From assembly GCA_014529385.2 (NCBI GenBank), contig CM043942.1:64788184-64852183 (forward strand): DNA of 64,000 nucleotides, given 5' to 3'. This DNA comes from Adiantum capillus-veneris. Taxonomy: Eukaryota; Streptophyta; Polypodiopsida; Polypodiales; Pteridaceae. Each line of letters starts with the position of its first letter. Within the stretch, counting starts at the first letter, position 1. The notes below the pieces were generated by a model, which saw nothing but the letters and a program-made list of their open reading frames with translations, had not been told where the DNA came from and did no database searches. Of this stretch, positions 1 through 10,644 are shown piece after piece. A program made the position numbers and the translations under genes.

Positions 1-649
1 CAACACTATAACCAACAAAAATACATTTGACAACCTTATCATCCAATTTCTTGCGCTGCACTTGTGGCACCAAGGCATATGCCAAACATCCAAAAACACG
101 CATGTGCTCAATAGAAGGCTTTGTATCATGCCATGCTTCATATGGAGTAATAGACCGCAAAGCTTTCGTAGGACACCTGTTATGTACATAAGTGGCACAC
201 ATGATGGCTTCAAGCCAAAAAGAATGGGGCAAAGCTTGACTTTTGACCATACATCGTGCCATTTTCGTCAGTGACCTGTTTTTCCTCTCAGCAACATCAT
301 TTTGCTGAGGCGTATAAGGCATTGTACATTGGTGTTTTATCTCACAAATAGCCAGAAATGCATTAAATTCATGAGACATATACTCCCCCCCTCGATCGGA
401 ATGGAGGGTGCCCATAGTACATTTCGAGACATTTTCAGCCATAGCCAAAAATTGTTTGAAGCACATAAAAACTTCGGACTTCGCTTCAAGCGGAAATACC
501 CATGCATGCCTGGAGTAATCATCAATGAAAGTCATGAAGTACAGGTAATTGCCCAAGGACAAAGTTTGCATGGGCCCACAAACATCATTATGCACAAGCT
601 GCAACCTACATGTGGCCCGAACTGAACCATCCTTTGGAAACTTAGAACG
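1..649 (-). pseudogene. CP1 integrase core (partial, runs off window)
   Basis: Copia integrase catalytic core, in frame with the upstream domains. The DDE triad is visible: first Asp in VHNDVCGPM, second Asp in HSDRGGEYMS, and Glu in DVAERKNR. The motif normally reads QNGVAERK; here Gly is replaced by Asp (QQNDVAERK). The frame is open from 649 to the window edge, with the family sequence VFGCLAY near 70-50. Upstream TAG codons mean no full protein could be made from this copy. Confidence 0.85.
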
Positions 650-1378
650 CTACATCTTACCCAGAATACAGCCTTCACAAACATGTTTGACAGGTGCTTC
701 AAGAGGCAGCAAAGAAGCAACCATATCAGATTTCTGCAAACGCAGCAAACTGGTAAAATTCAGATGACCGAAACGTGCATGCCAATGTTTTGCATCTGAA
801 ATAGCCCTTGAATCTGCATGAGCATTTGCAAAATTTTTCCCACACTTGTCATACAAAGTGATCTTATACAGCCCACGGCACAAAAGGTATGATGCAACAA
901 TTTCAAAACTGAGATCATGAACTGTACATTTGTCATCCACAAATTTGACCTAAAGTCCAAGTCTAGCAAGTGCGGATACAGACAAGAGATTCTTCTTGAT
1001 CCCAGGTACATAAAGTGCATCAACAAGTGTGAAAGAAATGCCATTAGCAGCAGTAAGCACAATCTTTCCAACTCCCTGAAATGGATAAGAGGCATTGTTG
1101 GCACAAGTGACTAAATTTCCACGAGGGACAGACTCGAGAGAGGTAAACAATTCACGATGTGAGGTAATGTGCTTTGTAGCACCACTGTCGAAATACCACA
1201 CATGTGAATCTGCAGCAACTGACAAGCATGCATCATGGACAGCAGGATTGTAAGTGCACTCTACGCTAAAAGCCCATTCTACATCAACATCAGCATTACA
1301 GTCTCCTTTAACAGAAGACTCAACAATGGCTGCATTTGTAGTGGAACCAGCATTTGTAGTGGAACCACCCTCTTTCTT
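650..1378 (-). pseudogene. CP1 protease and GAG-pre-integrase domain
   Basis: An aspartic protease of the copia type is recognised from WYFDSGATKHIT, the DSGA catalytic motif, at about 1195-1160, followed by the conserved LYVPGIKKNLLSVSAL end of the domain. A TAG at 950-952 lies after LGL. The same frame continues into the GAG-pre-integrase domain, with WHARFGHLN and a Cys pair near its end (CEGCILGKM), then a TAG at 650-652. In the family the protease frees the capsid, RT and integrase from the polyprotein, and the Zn-binding His-Cys region belongs to the integrase N-terminus. Confidence 0.85.
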
Positions 1379-1688
1379 CTAAGCCTCTTTGGCCTTCAAC
1401 TTAGGACACGACTTGATCAAGTGATCATTAGCTTTACAATAATGGCAACGCATCTTCTTTTTGCCCTTATCACCAAAATTTCCAGATGAATTGCTGCCAG
1501 CAGAAGCATTAGGAATAGAATTTACAATAATGGCAACGCATCTTCTTTTTTCCCTTATCACCAGAATTTCCAGATGAATTGCTGCCAACAAAAGCATTAG
1601 GAATAGAATTTTTGCCACTCGCAGTAGAACCATAAGAAGTGGCTGAATTACTATTACCACCCTTTCTTTGAGAAGCAATAAAAGCCTA
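1379..1688 (-). pseudogene. CP1 gag zinc-knuckle (CCHC) region
   Basis: Nucleocapsid-like segment holding a retroviral-type CCHC box, CHYCKANDHLIKSC (C-x2-C-x4-H-x4-C), preceded by a basic GDKGKKKMR stretch, which binds element RNA in this family. The segment contains a tandem duplication of 88 bp. Because 88 is not a multiple of three, the upstream copy is pushed out of frame and one of the two CCHC copies is lost. A TAG at 1379-1381 then separates it from the protease region in the same frame. Confidence 0.75.
1433..1608. repeat. 88-bp tandem duplication in CP1 gag
   Basis: Two adjacent copies of a unit beginning TTTACAATAATGGCAACG, at 1433 and 1521. They differ at only a few positions. 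The unit covers the CCHC box and its upstream linker. Its length breaks the reading frame by one base. Confidence 0.9.
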
Positions 1689-1992
1689 TTCAACTACACA
1701 CTGGCTAGTCCTGTTTCTAGAAAGTGACTCTTGCAACAGCAATGTGCATAATGCATCAAACTTGACAACTTCAGGATTTCCTTGGGTCATCAATCTCCAA
1801 GTACTAGCAAAAGTCTGGTAGGAATCTGGTAAGGCATCAAGAACAGTCTGCACAAGGGAACTGTCTGAAATGACTTCTCTTGCAGAAATAAGTTGCTCGT
1901 TGATATCCTTGACACTAGCAAGGAAAGTGTCCATATCATCTTCCTCATGCATAATCTTCGACTCCAGCTCTTTACGCAGCAAAGCAATTTTA
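1689..1992 (-). pseudogene. CP1 gag, C-terminal (UBN2) part
   Basis: Continuation of CP1 gag on the far side of LB. It reads LLRKELESKIMHEEDDMDTF and then a UBN2-type helical region with VLDALPDSYQTFASTW, matching the copia gag pattern of a leucine-rich segment followed by LP-SY/W. The junction with the 5140-5525 piece is in frame once LB and one copy of its 5-bp duplication are removed. The frame ends in a TAG at 1686-1688 and would otherwise run on into the zinc-knuckle region. Confidence 0.8.
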
Positions 1993-2312
1993 TGTTAGGA
2001 GTTGGATTGTGCTAGCTATGGTGGATGAAAGAGAAACATGGTGCAAGTGTGCGAGTGTGTGTAAGCAAGGTTATCACTCAAGTGAATTAGGTTCCAAGAT
2101 AGAATTAGCTTGGACTCATAAACACAATCTTGAGTATTGACTTAGCTTAGCACAAGCTCACCATAGATAAGCATGTAGTGCAAAATGAAGTTGTTGTTTA
2201 TTGATTCAAGAAATGAGCTTTAAGTAGCTCTACAGCCTTGCTCCACTGTATGTGGGATAAATCCACTCTTCTCTCCTTGACTCACACCGTAGGACAAAGC
2301 TCACACTTTACA
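1993..2312 (-). repeat. LB 3' LTR
   Basis: 320-bp repeat matching 4814-5134 with scattered substitutions; TG...CA ends (on the plus strand, TGTTAGGA to TTTACA). Preceded on the plus strand by the TTTTA target duplicate at 1988-1992. Confidence 0.92.
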
Positions 2313-2325
2313 GTCCTCCCCTTGA
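2313..2325 (-). promoter_or_regulatory. LB polypurine tract
   Basis: Minus strand reads CAAGGGGAGGAC directly before the 3' LTR (TGTAAAGTG...), the purine-rich primer for second-strand synthesis. Confidence 0.75.
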
Positions 2326-2566
2326 GGTTTGGACTAAGACAAGATACTAAAGATGCATGATCCACACATGCTAACAAAATCCACATAGGATGGTGATATC
2401 CACATAGGATGGTAACATCCAGACAAGAAAGATCCACAAAGGATGGTGATTTCCACACATGATGATAAGCTGGTATGCACACAGGAAAAAGTCCTCCCCT
2501 ACAAGTATAGAGTCTGCATATTCAAAATGGGTCTTCCCAAACACTGCCTTCATCTTCGTCTTTTTT

Positions 2567-3452
2567 TTATTCTACTATGTGAGCTAATCCTTTGTCAGGT
2601 CTCTTGCCTTCATTGCTTCTGCTATTGCTTCTATTGCTGCTGCTTTCTCCACTGCTACTGCCTCCACTTGAGTAGCACTGAGAAGGAGCGTGTCCCTTCC
2701 TAGCACATTTGTTGCAAGGTTTTTTTGTGTAGCAATCTTTCGCTACGTGTCCCATTCTTCCACATTCATAACACTTTCTTCCGTTTGTCGATGTTGATGG
2801 CGAATATCTTCCCCTTGAAGATGTTGCGATGAAAAATCCTCCTAATGGGGTGTGAACCTCTCTGCTTTCTTTCTTCTACTTGTACTAAGGTGATGACATC
2901 TTGAAATGGTGGTGCTGGTTCTTTTTCTTCAAGAATTGTGACTAAGTGGTCATAAGAAGGTGGAAGTGCACTTAATAGTATGGCCACTTTGTCATCTTCT
3001 GGTACTTCAACTTGAATGTAAGTTAGCTTTGTGACAATGCTCTTAAGCATGTTCACTAGGCTAGGAATATCCTCCCCTTCAATCATACTCACTTTGTAAA
3101 GCTGTCTTTTAAGACTAACTTTGCTTCTCTTGTCCCTAGCTCCAAAATTACTTTCTAGGACGTGCCAGGCTTCATGTGTATGCTTACATTCATCTATGAA
3201 ATGCACATAGTTATTATGCAAAGAAGTGATGATAATTCCCAATGCTTGTTCGTCTTTGGCCAAATTCTGTGCACTTGCTATGAGTGTAGATGCCCTAGTG
3301 TGCACTCCATCGGGTTTGGCTTGTTGCTCTAATGCAGAGCTAATGACAAACCACAAACATTTTTTCATAAGGTAGCCTCTTAACTTCGTTTTCCAAGCGT
3401 GAAATCCCTCCCCATTGAATTTTTCTATTCCCTTGTCCCCCATTTGTGCCAA
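2567..3452 (-). pseudogene. LB gag (UBN2 type) with double zinc knuckle, frameshifted
   Basis: The ATG at 3452 gives MAQMGDKGIEKFNGEGFHAW, the usual copia-gag start with a conserved Trp, followed by a helical UBN2 region (ALGIIITSLHNNYVHF, HEAWHVLESNF, LLSALPPSYDHLVTIL). The frame ends at 2766. The zinc-knuckle part lies in another frame at about 2567-2800, with two CCHC-type boxes: CYECGRMGHVAKDC and CNKCARKGHAPSQC. A one-base indel somewhere around 2840-2880 accounts for the switch. The product would package element RNA; no enzymatic domain follows. Confidence 0.82.
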
Positions 3453-4798
3453 TAGAGGGGTCTTAGCTTAGGAGACTCTCCTAGCCAGTGTCTACCTCTT
3501 TACACGAGCACAATTGATGATAGAAAATTTATTTGTAAAGTTTTATGCTTGGTTGCAAGATGTGAAATTTTAATATCTTCTTAATGAAATTTGAAGTACC
3601 TCTTCACTCGAGGTGAAGTCACCCTTCACAACTTTGTTTTACCTTGGCGAATTTGGCTTGGATATGCCTTTTGAAGCGCGATAATATCCACCTTTGAATG
3701 TCTTTTGAAAAGCCTTGAAAACTTTGGTTTATTTTCCTTGGAAAAGCTTTTGAAGCTTGGCAGGATCTTTGCTACAATTTGGTGGGAGCAAGCCCTTAAA
3801 GGGGTCTTCGGAGGCTTGAGGCAGTTGACCACTTAGTGGGAATGACACCTTGTAATGAGCTTGGGGCTTTGGGCCTTCTGGAGGTGCTCGGAGGCTTGAG
3901 GCCCTTAAGGATCTTGGGGCAGTAGGCTGTGGGAATGCGCCCCTGTGAAGGGGATAGGCTTTTGAAGCGCTTGAAGCTCGCCGTTGGAAGGAGGGCCCAA
4001 CAGGGGCAGACTCAAAACAAAGGTTAAATGGGGTTGAGCGCTCGGGGGAAGGCCGTGGCCGGACGGCGGGAGCAGCTATGGCGTCCGATCGGGTAGGCAA
4101 GAGCACGGGCGCAGGCAGGAGCGGACGGAGCAGGAATGGGTTCGACCAGCCGGCCGAGGTTCGTTCGGACCCGAATTTGGATTTCAATGCAGTTGACCAC
4201 CGGGGTTAGGTCCGCCAGCAGGCCGTCACGCACATGCTCTGGCCAAAATGGGTTCGCCAACTGCCTTATTTAGGCAATGGTCCCACCGACCCCTTGTTAA
4301 AAAACGCAACAATAGATGAATGCATTAAGTGCTCCTTCCTCCCCACACACACACTTAGAAATCTGATTGAAGGCTAGAAATCAAGCTTGCAAAACAGTGG
4401 GTTAAAGGCTACAAAGCTCTATTTTGGTGAGATTAGTTGAGAAGCCAAATGAGGTGTGATTTAAGCAATCAATAGCTCTATGGAAAGGCATCGGAAAGCC
4501 CTTCGCACACACACAGATCGTAAATGCCAATTTTACTAAAATAAGGAGTAGCCGTTGAATGCAAAATGCAAGTTCTTGATGGAAATTGAATGCAATCTAA
4601 TGTTAATTAGGCTTCCAATTAGCCAGTGGCTCAAGAGTCTTTAGCTCAAGAACATGCTCATGCTAGCCAATGGAATACTAATTAGGCATGCATTATGCAA
4701 TAAAAGAGTAAACCTAATGAATCTATCTAATGATGATCAATGAATGCTAATTGTACTAACACACAAATGCATAAGAGCAATCCTAGCTAGCACACCAT
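3453..4798 (-). other. LB long leader with a GC-rich insert-like block
   Basis: 1.3 kb between the primer site and gag. The part at about 3880-4260 is clearly more GC-rich than the rest of LB and is open on the minus strand for 152 codons (3729-4187), giving a Pro/Ala/Ser-rich sequence without a recognised domain. The flanks at 4270-4798 are AT-rich. Possibly captured host sequence; no function is claimed. Confidence 0.45.
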
Positions 4799-4811
4799 GG
4801 CTCTGATACCA
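4799..4811 (-). promoter_or_regulatory. LB primer-binding site (initiator Met-tRNA)
   Basis: Minus strand reads TGGTATCAGAGCC, the standard plant site complementary to the 3' end of initiator Met-tRNA, used to prime first-strand synthesis. It starts 2 nt from the LTR. Confidence 0.9.
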
Positions 4812-4813
4812 AA

Positions 4814-5134
4814 TGTTAGGAATTGGATCGTGCTAGCTATGGTGGATGAAAGAGAAACATGGTGCAAGTGTGTGAGTGTGTGTAAGCAAGGTTATCACTC
4901 AAGTGAATTAGGTTCCAAGATAGAATTAGCTTGGACTCATAAACACAATCTTGAGTATTGACTTAGCTTAGCACAAGCTCACCATAGACAAGCATGTAGT
5001 GCAAAATGAAGTTGTTTTTTATTGATTCAAGAAATGAGCTTTAAGTAGCTCTATAGCCTTGCTCCACAGTATGTGGGATAAATCCAGTCTCCTCTCCTTG
5101 GAGTCACACCTTAGGACAAAGCTCACACTTTACA
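4814..5134 (-). repeat. LB 5' LTR
   Basis: 321-bp partner of 1993-2312. TTTTA target duplicate at 5135-5139. A primer-binding site lies two bases inside the element. Confidence 0.92.
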
Positions 5135-5139
5135 TTTTA

Positions 5140-5525
5140 GCCTCATTGCGACTTGCATAAGGACCAGCCAATATATCCCAAGCCTGTTTTGAAGATTTTG
5201 TTGAACGGTTGTGAGGAACAATGGTGCAGTTCACAGACAACGTAGTCAATGCATGAGCCTGCACATCCTTTACATCCCAGCAATCTTGTTCTGCTGTAGG
5301 CAAAACAACTCTAATAGCAGCAATCCTTGTAGCAAGACATGCAACATCCTCAACATCGCCTACATCCTAAGAACCAGGACGTACATGAATGCCCTGCACA
5401 ATATTCCAGAAGCGCTTTGACACAAGAACATGTTGCATCATATAAGCCCACATAGGGTAATTATCCCCATCCAACCTATCGTCAGTAGAAAACGTCTTGA
5501 AGACATCTATGTTGTTGTGAGCCAT
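5140..5525 (-). pseudogene. CP1 gag, N-terminal part
   Basis: Start of a copia-type gag (DUF4219/UBN2 family, the capsid-like protein that packages element RNA). The ATG at 5525 begins MAHNNIDVFKTF and is followed by the family hallmark DNYPMWAYMMQ, where the conserved Trp lies about 30 residues in. A TAG at 5367-5369 interrupts the frame after RPGS; the same frame then continues through DVGDVEDVACLATR to the LB insertion at 5139. The rest of gag resumes at 1992, so the two pieces were one gene before LB arrived. Confidence 0.82.
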
Positions 5526-5986
5526 GGTAAATGCTGCACCTAATGTGAAAACTGTCCGAAAATAGGAGAAACAAAGCGAGAAAAACACATGCTATATAAC
5601 ACAAACCATAGAAGACTGTAAGGCACCTGTTATGCAGAAATCTGCACTGAGAGAAATTCTGCACAAAATGACAAATTGCCTGTGTAGACCTGCCTATAGT
5701 GGAAACGGAGGCCAAAATAAACCTGAATCATATTTTTGTTGACTTGTGAACGCTTGCCAAACCTCACTGTAATCAAAGAAAGTGAGCAGGCGTGTGCTAG
5801 AGCAGCCCGACGACTAAGCCCGGTGTCAAAGAGTTGGCGGTCTTCCCAAGAATGCGCCACATCTCTAGCTGTGAGGATTTATGGGGAGACTGTGAGATTT
5901 TCACTTAATCAAGCTTAGTGTTAGTAGCAAATATATTGTGTGTAGCCATTGGAATCTTACACATAGACACACACATATGCACACGT
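5526..5986. other. CP1 leader or flanking sequence, no gene
   Basis: 461 bp upstream of CP1 gag. No primer-binding site, LTR terminus or coding domain was recognised. Confidence 0.5.
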
Positions 5987-7209
5987 TGATAGACCGCTTT
6001 TGGCGTGCACAAAGTAGCATTTATATGCATGGTCATATGTACAAAAAGATGTAAATACATGCATTTGGGAGCTTTGCAAAGTGGTTTCAAGTTCAGAAAA
6101 AAGGTGCAACGTGTGCACATTGTAAATATGTGTGCTTGCGTGTCGGCAGAGTCGAGCATACGTACATGCCTGGATAGGGTATCGGGACATTGGATATGGT
6201 TCTAGGTGGCTTATTTTGGCTCTAGATAATGTTTTTGAGATTTCTAGAATGTAAATAATGCAAGTGACAAGTGTCGGTACTCTAATCCCGCTCGAGAAGT
6301 TTGACACATGCGATAACTGTCTATTTGCGGCGCCTGATCTGCGGTGATACGTGCATCGCCCTATATGTGGTCAAAAATGAAATGTGGTGATGTGGAAATG
6401 TGCTTAGGTTATCTAGGATCAAGCGTGAAAAATTGGGTGAATTTTGGAGTTCGTTGGGGTTTTTCCTGCGAAAAATGCCCGCCAGGGGTCAAAACTGGGC
6501 AAAAAAGGTCAAACAATCGTCAAAAAAGGTGTGAAATGGCTTCAAATTACCACATCACTCACGGTGGCATGAGTGTTTCAGCTGAGGGAGGACTTTTGAG
6601 GAGGAATATCAACACTTTCACCCCTCTGTGTTTTGGAGGGATCATGGTTCCTACATGTGGTCTAGTGCAATCCCGTTGCGTTCGCGTCCTGTTTTCAAGT
6701 GTGTAGAGGAGTGAATGAGAGCTTTCTCTCTTCAATTTTTCACTTGGGAGATTCTATGGGAGTTCTGAGGTTTCCATGGATGTGTGTATGCAAGGAATTG
6801 AGGGAAGAAGGTGCAGCTTTCTGCAAGACTATGTGACCCTGTATCGATGCCATTAGGGTTTGCGCTACTCCAAAGAGTCGAATAGAGTGGAGTTTGGTGA
6901 AGTTTTTGCAATGGTTTGAGAGTGGCCTTTTGTGGCTGGAGTTTTTGGGTTTTTGATGGTTTTTCTTGTATATTTTGATCACCATCAAGTGTGATTTCAA
7001 GTGTGTTCACCTCCACTCACCTTGTAGTGTCTGCGGGCAGGCAAGGGCTTGTAGGTCGAGGCGTTTGGAGTTTGAATTGAGCTTGTGGGTAGAGATTTTA
7101 GGGATCTTTTGAGTGGTAGTAAGTGTGGTGAGGAATTCAAGTAAATTCCTTGTGTTGTGTTGAGTTGTGTGGGTGTGTGAGTGTGCGCACGACATCTTTT
7201 GCTCCATCA
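5987..7209 (+). repeat. GY1 5' LTR
   Basis: 1223 bp, TGATAGACCGC to CTCCATCA. Matches 12717-13939 along its whole length with scattered substitutions and small indels. Confidence 0.92.
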
Positions 7210-7531
7210 TCCTTTGGTGATCTCGCTGCCTGGGGCGGTCACTTATCAAAAGCTTCCTATATCACCTGCATTCAAGAGGTTATTAATAATACCTCAATAT
7301 ACATACTATATTTACACTACGTGCCTATTTAAATAACCCCCACCCCCCTCTGTATGTATACATTTTGATACATTTTGATCTTTTAATAATCCTCTCCGGT
7401 TAACTCACGTGATAGCATACACATTCTAAAAAGTGACCGCACCCCCGGGTCCCGCTGGGGAGCGGAAATTTTCCGGTTGTGCACCCAGGTGGAGCGGTTT
7501 TGCTGTGAAGTTCGAGCTTCATTGAAGAAAA
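7210..7531 (+). other. GY1 leader with probable primer-binding site
   Basis: Four bases after the LTR the sequence reads TTTGGTGATCTCGCTGCC, close in form to primer sites of plant Tat elements, though I cannot assign the tRNA. The rest of the leader has no ORF of note. Confidence 0.5.
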
Positions 7532-8593
7532 GTGGTGGTTTGGTTGAGGTGCAAGACTTCAAATTTTGTGGAATTACTCACGCAAGGGAGAAGCAACTTC
7601 AAAGGGATGGCGTATAGTCGGCCAGTGTTTACAGGGAAGGAGGATGTGAAGGATTGGATTGCGGACTTCGAGTGGAATACACTTGGTATGCACATTGTGA
7701 ATTATGAAGCCAAGTTTCATGTATTTTCTCTTGCGCTCAAAGGAGCAGCTCGGGAGTGGTTTGAAGGTTTAGAGGAAGAAAAAAAGCAAACATGGGACCA
7801 GGTGAAGCTGGCAATTTTTGACAGGTTTGGAAAGAAACTAACCGCAACAGGAGCGACAACAAAATTGAGAGGTTTGCAGCAAGATGTTCATGCTAACTTT
7901 AAAGAGTTTTTGCAACACTTCAAAGGGCTTTGGGTTCAATTAGAGGCGGCATCCCAAGTACCTCCAGGGGATTTCTTTAAAGCACATCAGTTTATGGATT
8001 GTATCCATCCAAGTGTAAGGGAGAAGGTCGATCAAGATGAGCCTGCTACATTTGAAAGAGCTGTGGAAATTGCCGAGGCCAAGAGCAAGAAGATCAAGAG
8101 AAGGTGGGAGCAAGGTCTGGCACATACTGAGCCACTTGTGGTGTAACCAATGGTCCCTGTGACAATGGATGATAGAGTGGAGCGAGTGGTTGAAGGTCCA
8201 GATCCCGTTATGGCCCGGGTTTTGCATGATCTTGCTGGTCAGTTGCAACAATTAAGAATTAACATAATGAAAAGGAACCAAAGAGAGGAGCGGCCAGCTA
8301 GGAGAGGCAGGGGACGAAGGCTACAAGGTAGATGCTACAATTGTGATGAAGAGGGTCATTACGCCCTTGATTGTCCTGAACCACCAAGGGAGAGAGGAGG
8401 GATATATCCTCTATATGGACGTGGTCGAGGAAGATTAGAAGAGAATCATCAAGAACGGGCACTAGAAGCACCGCCGCCGCAACAACAACTGCAAATGGAG
8501 AAGGTAGGGCGCTTAACATCATTACCCTTGAGCATCAAGATGTGGATGTTTTTGCCAATAAGAGAGCTAGGCATGATAGGGAGAAAGAGATAG
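7532..8593 (+). pseudogene. GY1 gag
   Basis: Retrotransposon gag (PF03732-like) with AAREWFEGLEEEKKQTWDQV and LAIFDRF, the usual capsid core, at about residues 70-100. A TAA at 8144-8146 interrupts the frame, which continues in the same phase from 8150 to a single zinc knuckle, CYNCDEEGHYALDC (C-x2-C-x4-H-x4-C), and an Arg/Gly-rich stretch. A frameshift near 8520-8590 then moves the gag-pol linker, rich in Lys, Arg and Glu, into the frame of 8542-8790, and a second near 8735 moves it into the protease frame. Confidence 0.85.
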
Positions 8594-8680
8594 AAGAAGA
8601 GAGGGAAACAAAAGCAAGAAAAGGAAAGGATAATGTAGAAGACAAACCAAAAAGTAGTAAGAGGCGGCAAAGAAGGAAAA

Positions 8681-9307
8681 TTGGTCCAAAGGACTACCTC
8701 CTTGGCCAAGGTGTTGAAGACTATGATATTGTCGATACGAAATCAAAAGGAAAATATATCTTTTGGTCAATTGGTGGCTTTGAATGCTAAATTGAGGAGG
8801 CACTGGACCAAGTGTGTGAGTACAAGGCTTCCTTCCAAGAAGGAAAAGCATGAAAGCATGGTGTCATCTTTGAGGGTTGGTCACCCAGTGGATATGGTGC
8901 CAATAGTTGAAGCTATGATGGGAAAGAAGACGGAAGTGCAAGAATATGTGGATGGTGGTGCCCAGGTGTGTGTCATGACCGAGGCTATCATGAAAGAAGC
9001 AGGTGTCAAGATGTTAGTGAATGCTTCGATCCGTATGAGAATGGCCAACCACAAAAAGGCAAGGTGTCTTGGAATAGTTGAAGATGTGAAGATAAAAGTC
9101 TTGGGGATTGAGTGCTTGGTTGATTGCTACGTGATGCAAGCAGGTGAGAATGCGTATCCAATCATTTTAGGGATTCCATGTCTTATAACCCTTGGTGCTA
9201 AGCAGGATTGGGGCACGGGCTTGATCACCATCCCCGACAAAGAGAAAGGAAGGACCATTTTCTACAACATGAAGACACACGAGAGTTGTACACAGCCGCT
9301 AGTGTAG
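8681..9307 (+). pseudogene. GY1 aspartic protease region
   Basis: Retropepsin-like segment. The catalytic loop reads VDGGAQVCVMTEA where D-S/T-G-A is expected, so the Asp is kept and Ser/Thr is Gly. The second half of the fold shows ECLVDCYVMQAG and PIILGIPCL (family pattern ILGxPWL), with Cys in place of Trp. The frame ends in TAG at 9305-9307 and continues in phase into the RT domain. In an intact element this enzyme would cleave the gag-pol polyprotein. Confidence 0.75.
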
Positions 9308-10644
9308 ATGAAAGATACGGATTTGACGGAAACCACATCATACGATAGTGATGCTTCGTCTACATCATCAGAAGAAAGTGAAGAGGAAGGCTTGATGCAA
9401 TTATGTCATGATCTTTTTGGGATAAGTGTTGAAAAAGAAGCATCAATGCATGATGTGAAGGTCAAGGAGGAGAAGGATAGTCCAAAAGCAATTGTAGAGC
9501 CTGCCAAAGTGAATGTGAGGAGCATGCTAGGAGAGGACTTGGCAGAAAAAGAAAAAAAGGAGTATGAAGATATGTTTACAGAGTTTCCAAAGCTATTCGC
9601 CACTGAATATATAGAGTTGCCAGGAGCTAAAGTAGTCGAGCATAGAATCAATCTAAAAGAAGGTGCCAAGCCAAAGGTTCAAAAGCTTAGGAGATTGGGG
9701 GTCATTCATGAGAAGGCACTTCATGAAGAGGTGACGAAGCTTTTGGAAGCAGATTTCATCTTTCGAGGGGAGGAGTCCAAATGGGTCTCCCCAGTTGTTA
9801 TTATGCTCAAGAAGAAGAGAAGATTTAGGATATATGTTGATTTCAAACCTTTGAATGCTGCCACAAAAAGGAATCATTATCCACTACCCTTTTTAGATGA
9901 AATCCTCAATAGGTTGCAGGTCATGAACGTTACTCAATCATGGATGGATTTTCTGGCTACTTTCAGATCTTGATAGCAATTGAAGATCGATTGAAGACGA
10001 CCTTCATTACCCCTTGGGGTTGTTTTGCCTACAAAAGAATTCCTTTTGGGCTGGTTAATGCATATGCTACCTTCCAAGTATGAATGAATAGAGTGTTTGG
10101 TCCCTACTTGGGTAAGTTCATTCACGTTTTCATGGATTACATTGGGTGTTATAGCTCAAGGGTCACACATTTGGAGAAGTTGAGGTTGAGTTTTGAAAGG
10201 CTTCAACAAGAGGGTGGGAAATTCAACCCAAAGAAGTGTAAGTTTGCTCATGTCAGAGTCCATTTGCTAGGACATGTGGTTTCCCAAAATGGAATAGAAG
10301 CTGACTCAGAGAAAGTTAAGGCTTTATTGCTTATGGATCCACCCAGCAACACAAAGGATTTGGCGTCATTTGTGCATAAGCTCAAGTATTTGTCACGTTT
10401 TTTCTGGATGCTATGTCAGTATCTGTATCCTCTCTAGAAATTGAGTCAAAGAGTTCAAGGGTTTGAATGGAATGAAGACATGCAAGAGGCTTTTGATGGC
10501 ATCAAGGAGGTATTGTGTGCTTTACCAACAGTGAGTCCTCCCGACTTACAGTCGATTTTCTATGTATCTATTAGTGTGGGGTCAGTAGATTTTGAGTCCG
10601 TTCTTACAAAAGCAAGGAAGGAACTTCAAGCCAGTTTATTTTGA
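9308..10644 (+). pseudogene. GY1 reverse transcriptase
   Basis: Starts with an acidic linker (SSTSSEESEEEGL), then the gypsy RT palm: KWVSPVVIMLKKK, FRIYVDFKPLNAATKRN and YPLPFLDEIL. A frameshift lies at about 9955, after which GYFQILIAIEDR and TTFITPWGCFAYKRIPFGL follow in another phase, with a TGA near 10080. The active-site loop that should read Y/F-x-D-D is VFMDYIG at about 10125-10150, so the second catalytic Asp is Tyr. GHVVSQNGI and the thumb follow; TAG at 10435-10437 interrupts the frame in phase. Not functional. Confidence 0.88.

Larger units (their letters stand above)
1993..5134 (-). mobile_element. LB: complete gag-only (non-autonomous) copia-type LTR element
   Basis: Two direct repeats, 1993-2312 and 4814-5134, begin TGTTAGGA and end CTTTACA. 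The element is flanked by TTTTA at 1988-1992 and 5135-5139. It lies on the minus strand: a primer-binding site adjoins the right-hand LTR, a polypurine tract adjoins the left, and gag reads leftward. The 2.5-kb interior has gag and a zinc knuckle but no protease, integrase or RT, so movement would need enzymes supplied by another element. It sits inside CP1 gag. Confidence 0.92.
1..5525 (-). mobile_element. CP1: Ty1/copia retrotransposon, interrupted, 3' part outside window
   Basis: Minus-strand Ty1/copia element in the order gag, CCHC knuckle, protease, GAG-pre-integrase, integrase; RT and RNase H would lie beyond position 1. The gag is split by the LB element at 1993-5134. If LB, one TTTTA duplicate and one unit of an 88-bp internal duplication are discounted, I find one reading frame from gag to integrase, broken only by TAG codons near 5367, 1686, 1379, 950 and 650. 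The order protease-integrase before RT is the copia arrangement. No LTR or primer-binding site for CP1 was found between 5525 and 5986. Confidence 0.88.

Noticed and set aside
6005-6706. Short ORFs in the GY1 LTRs (also 12998-13219)
   Set aside because: Frames are not kept between the two LTR copies.
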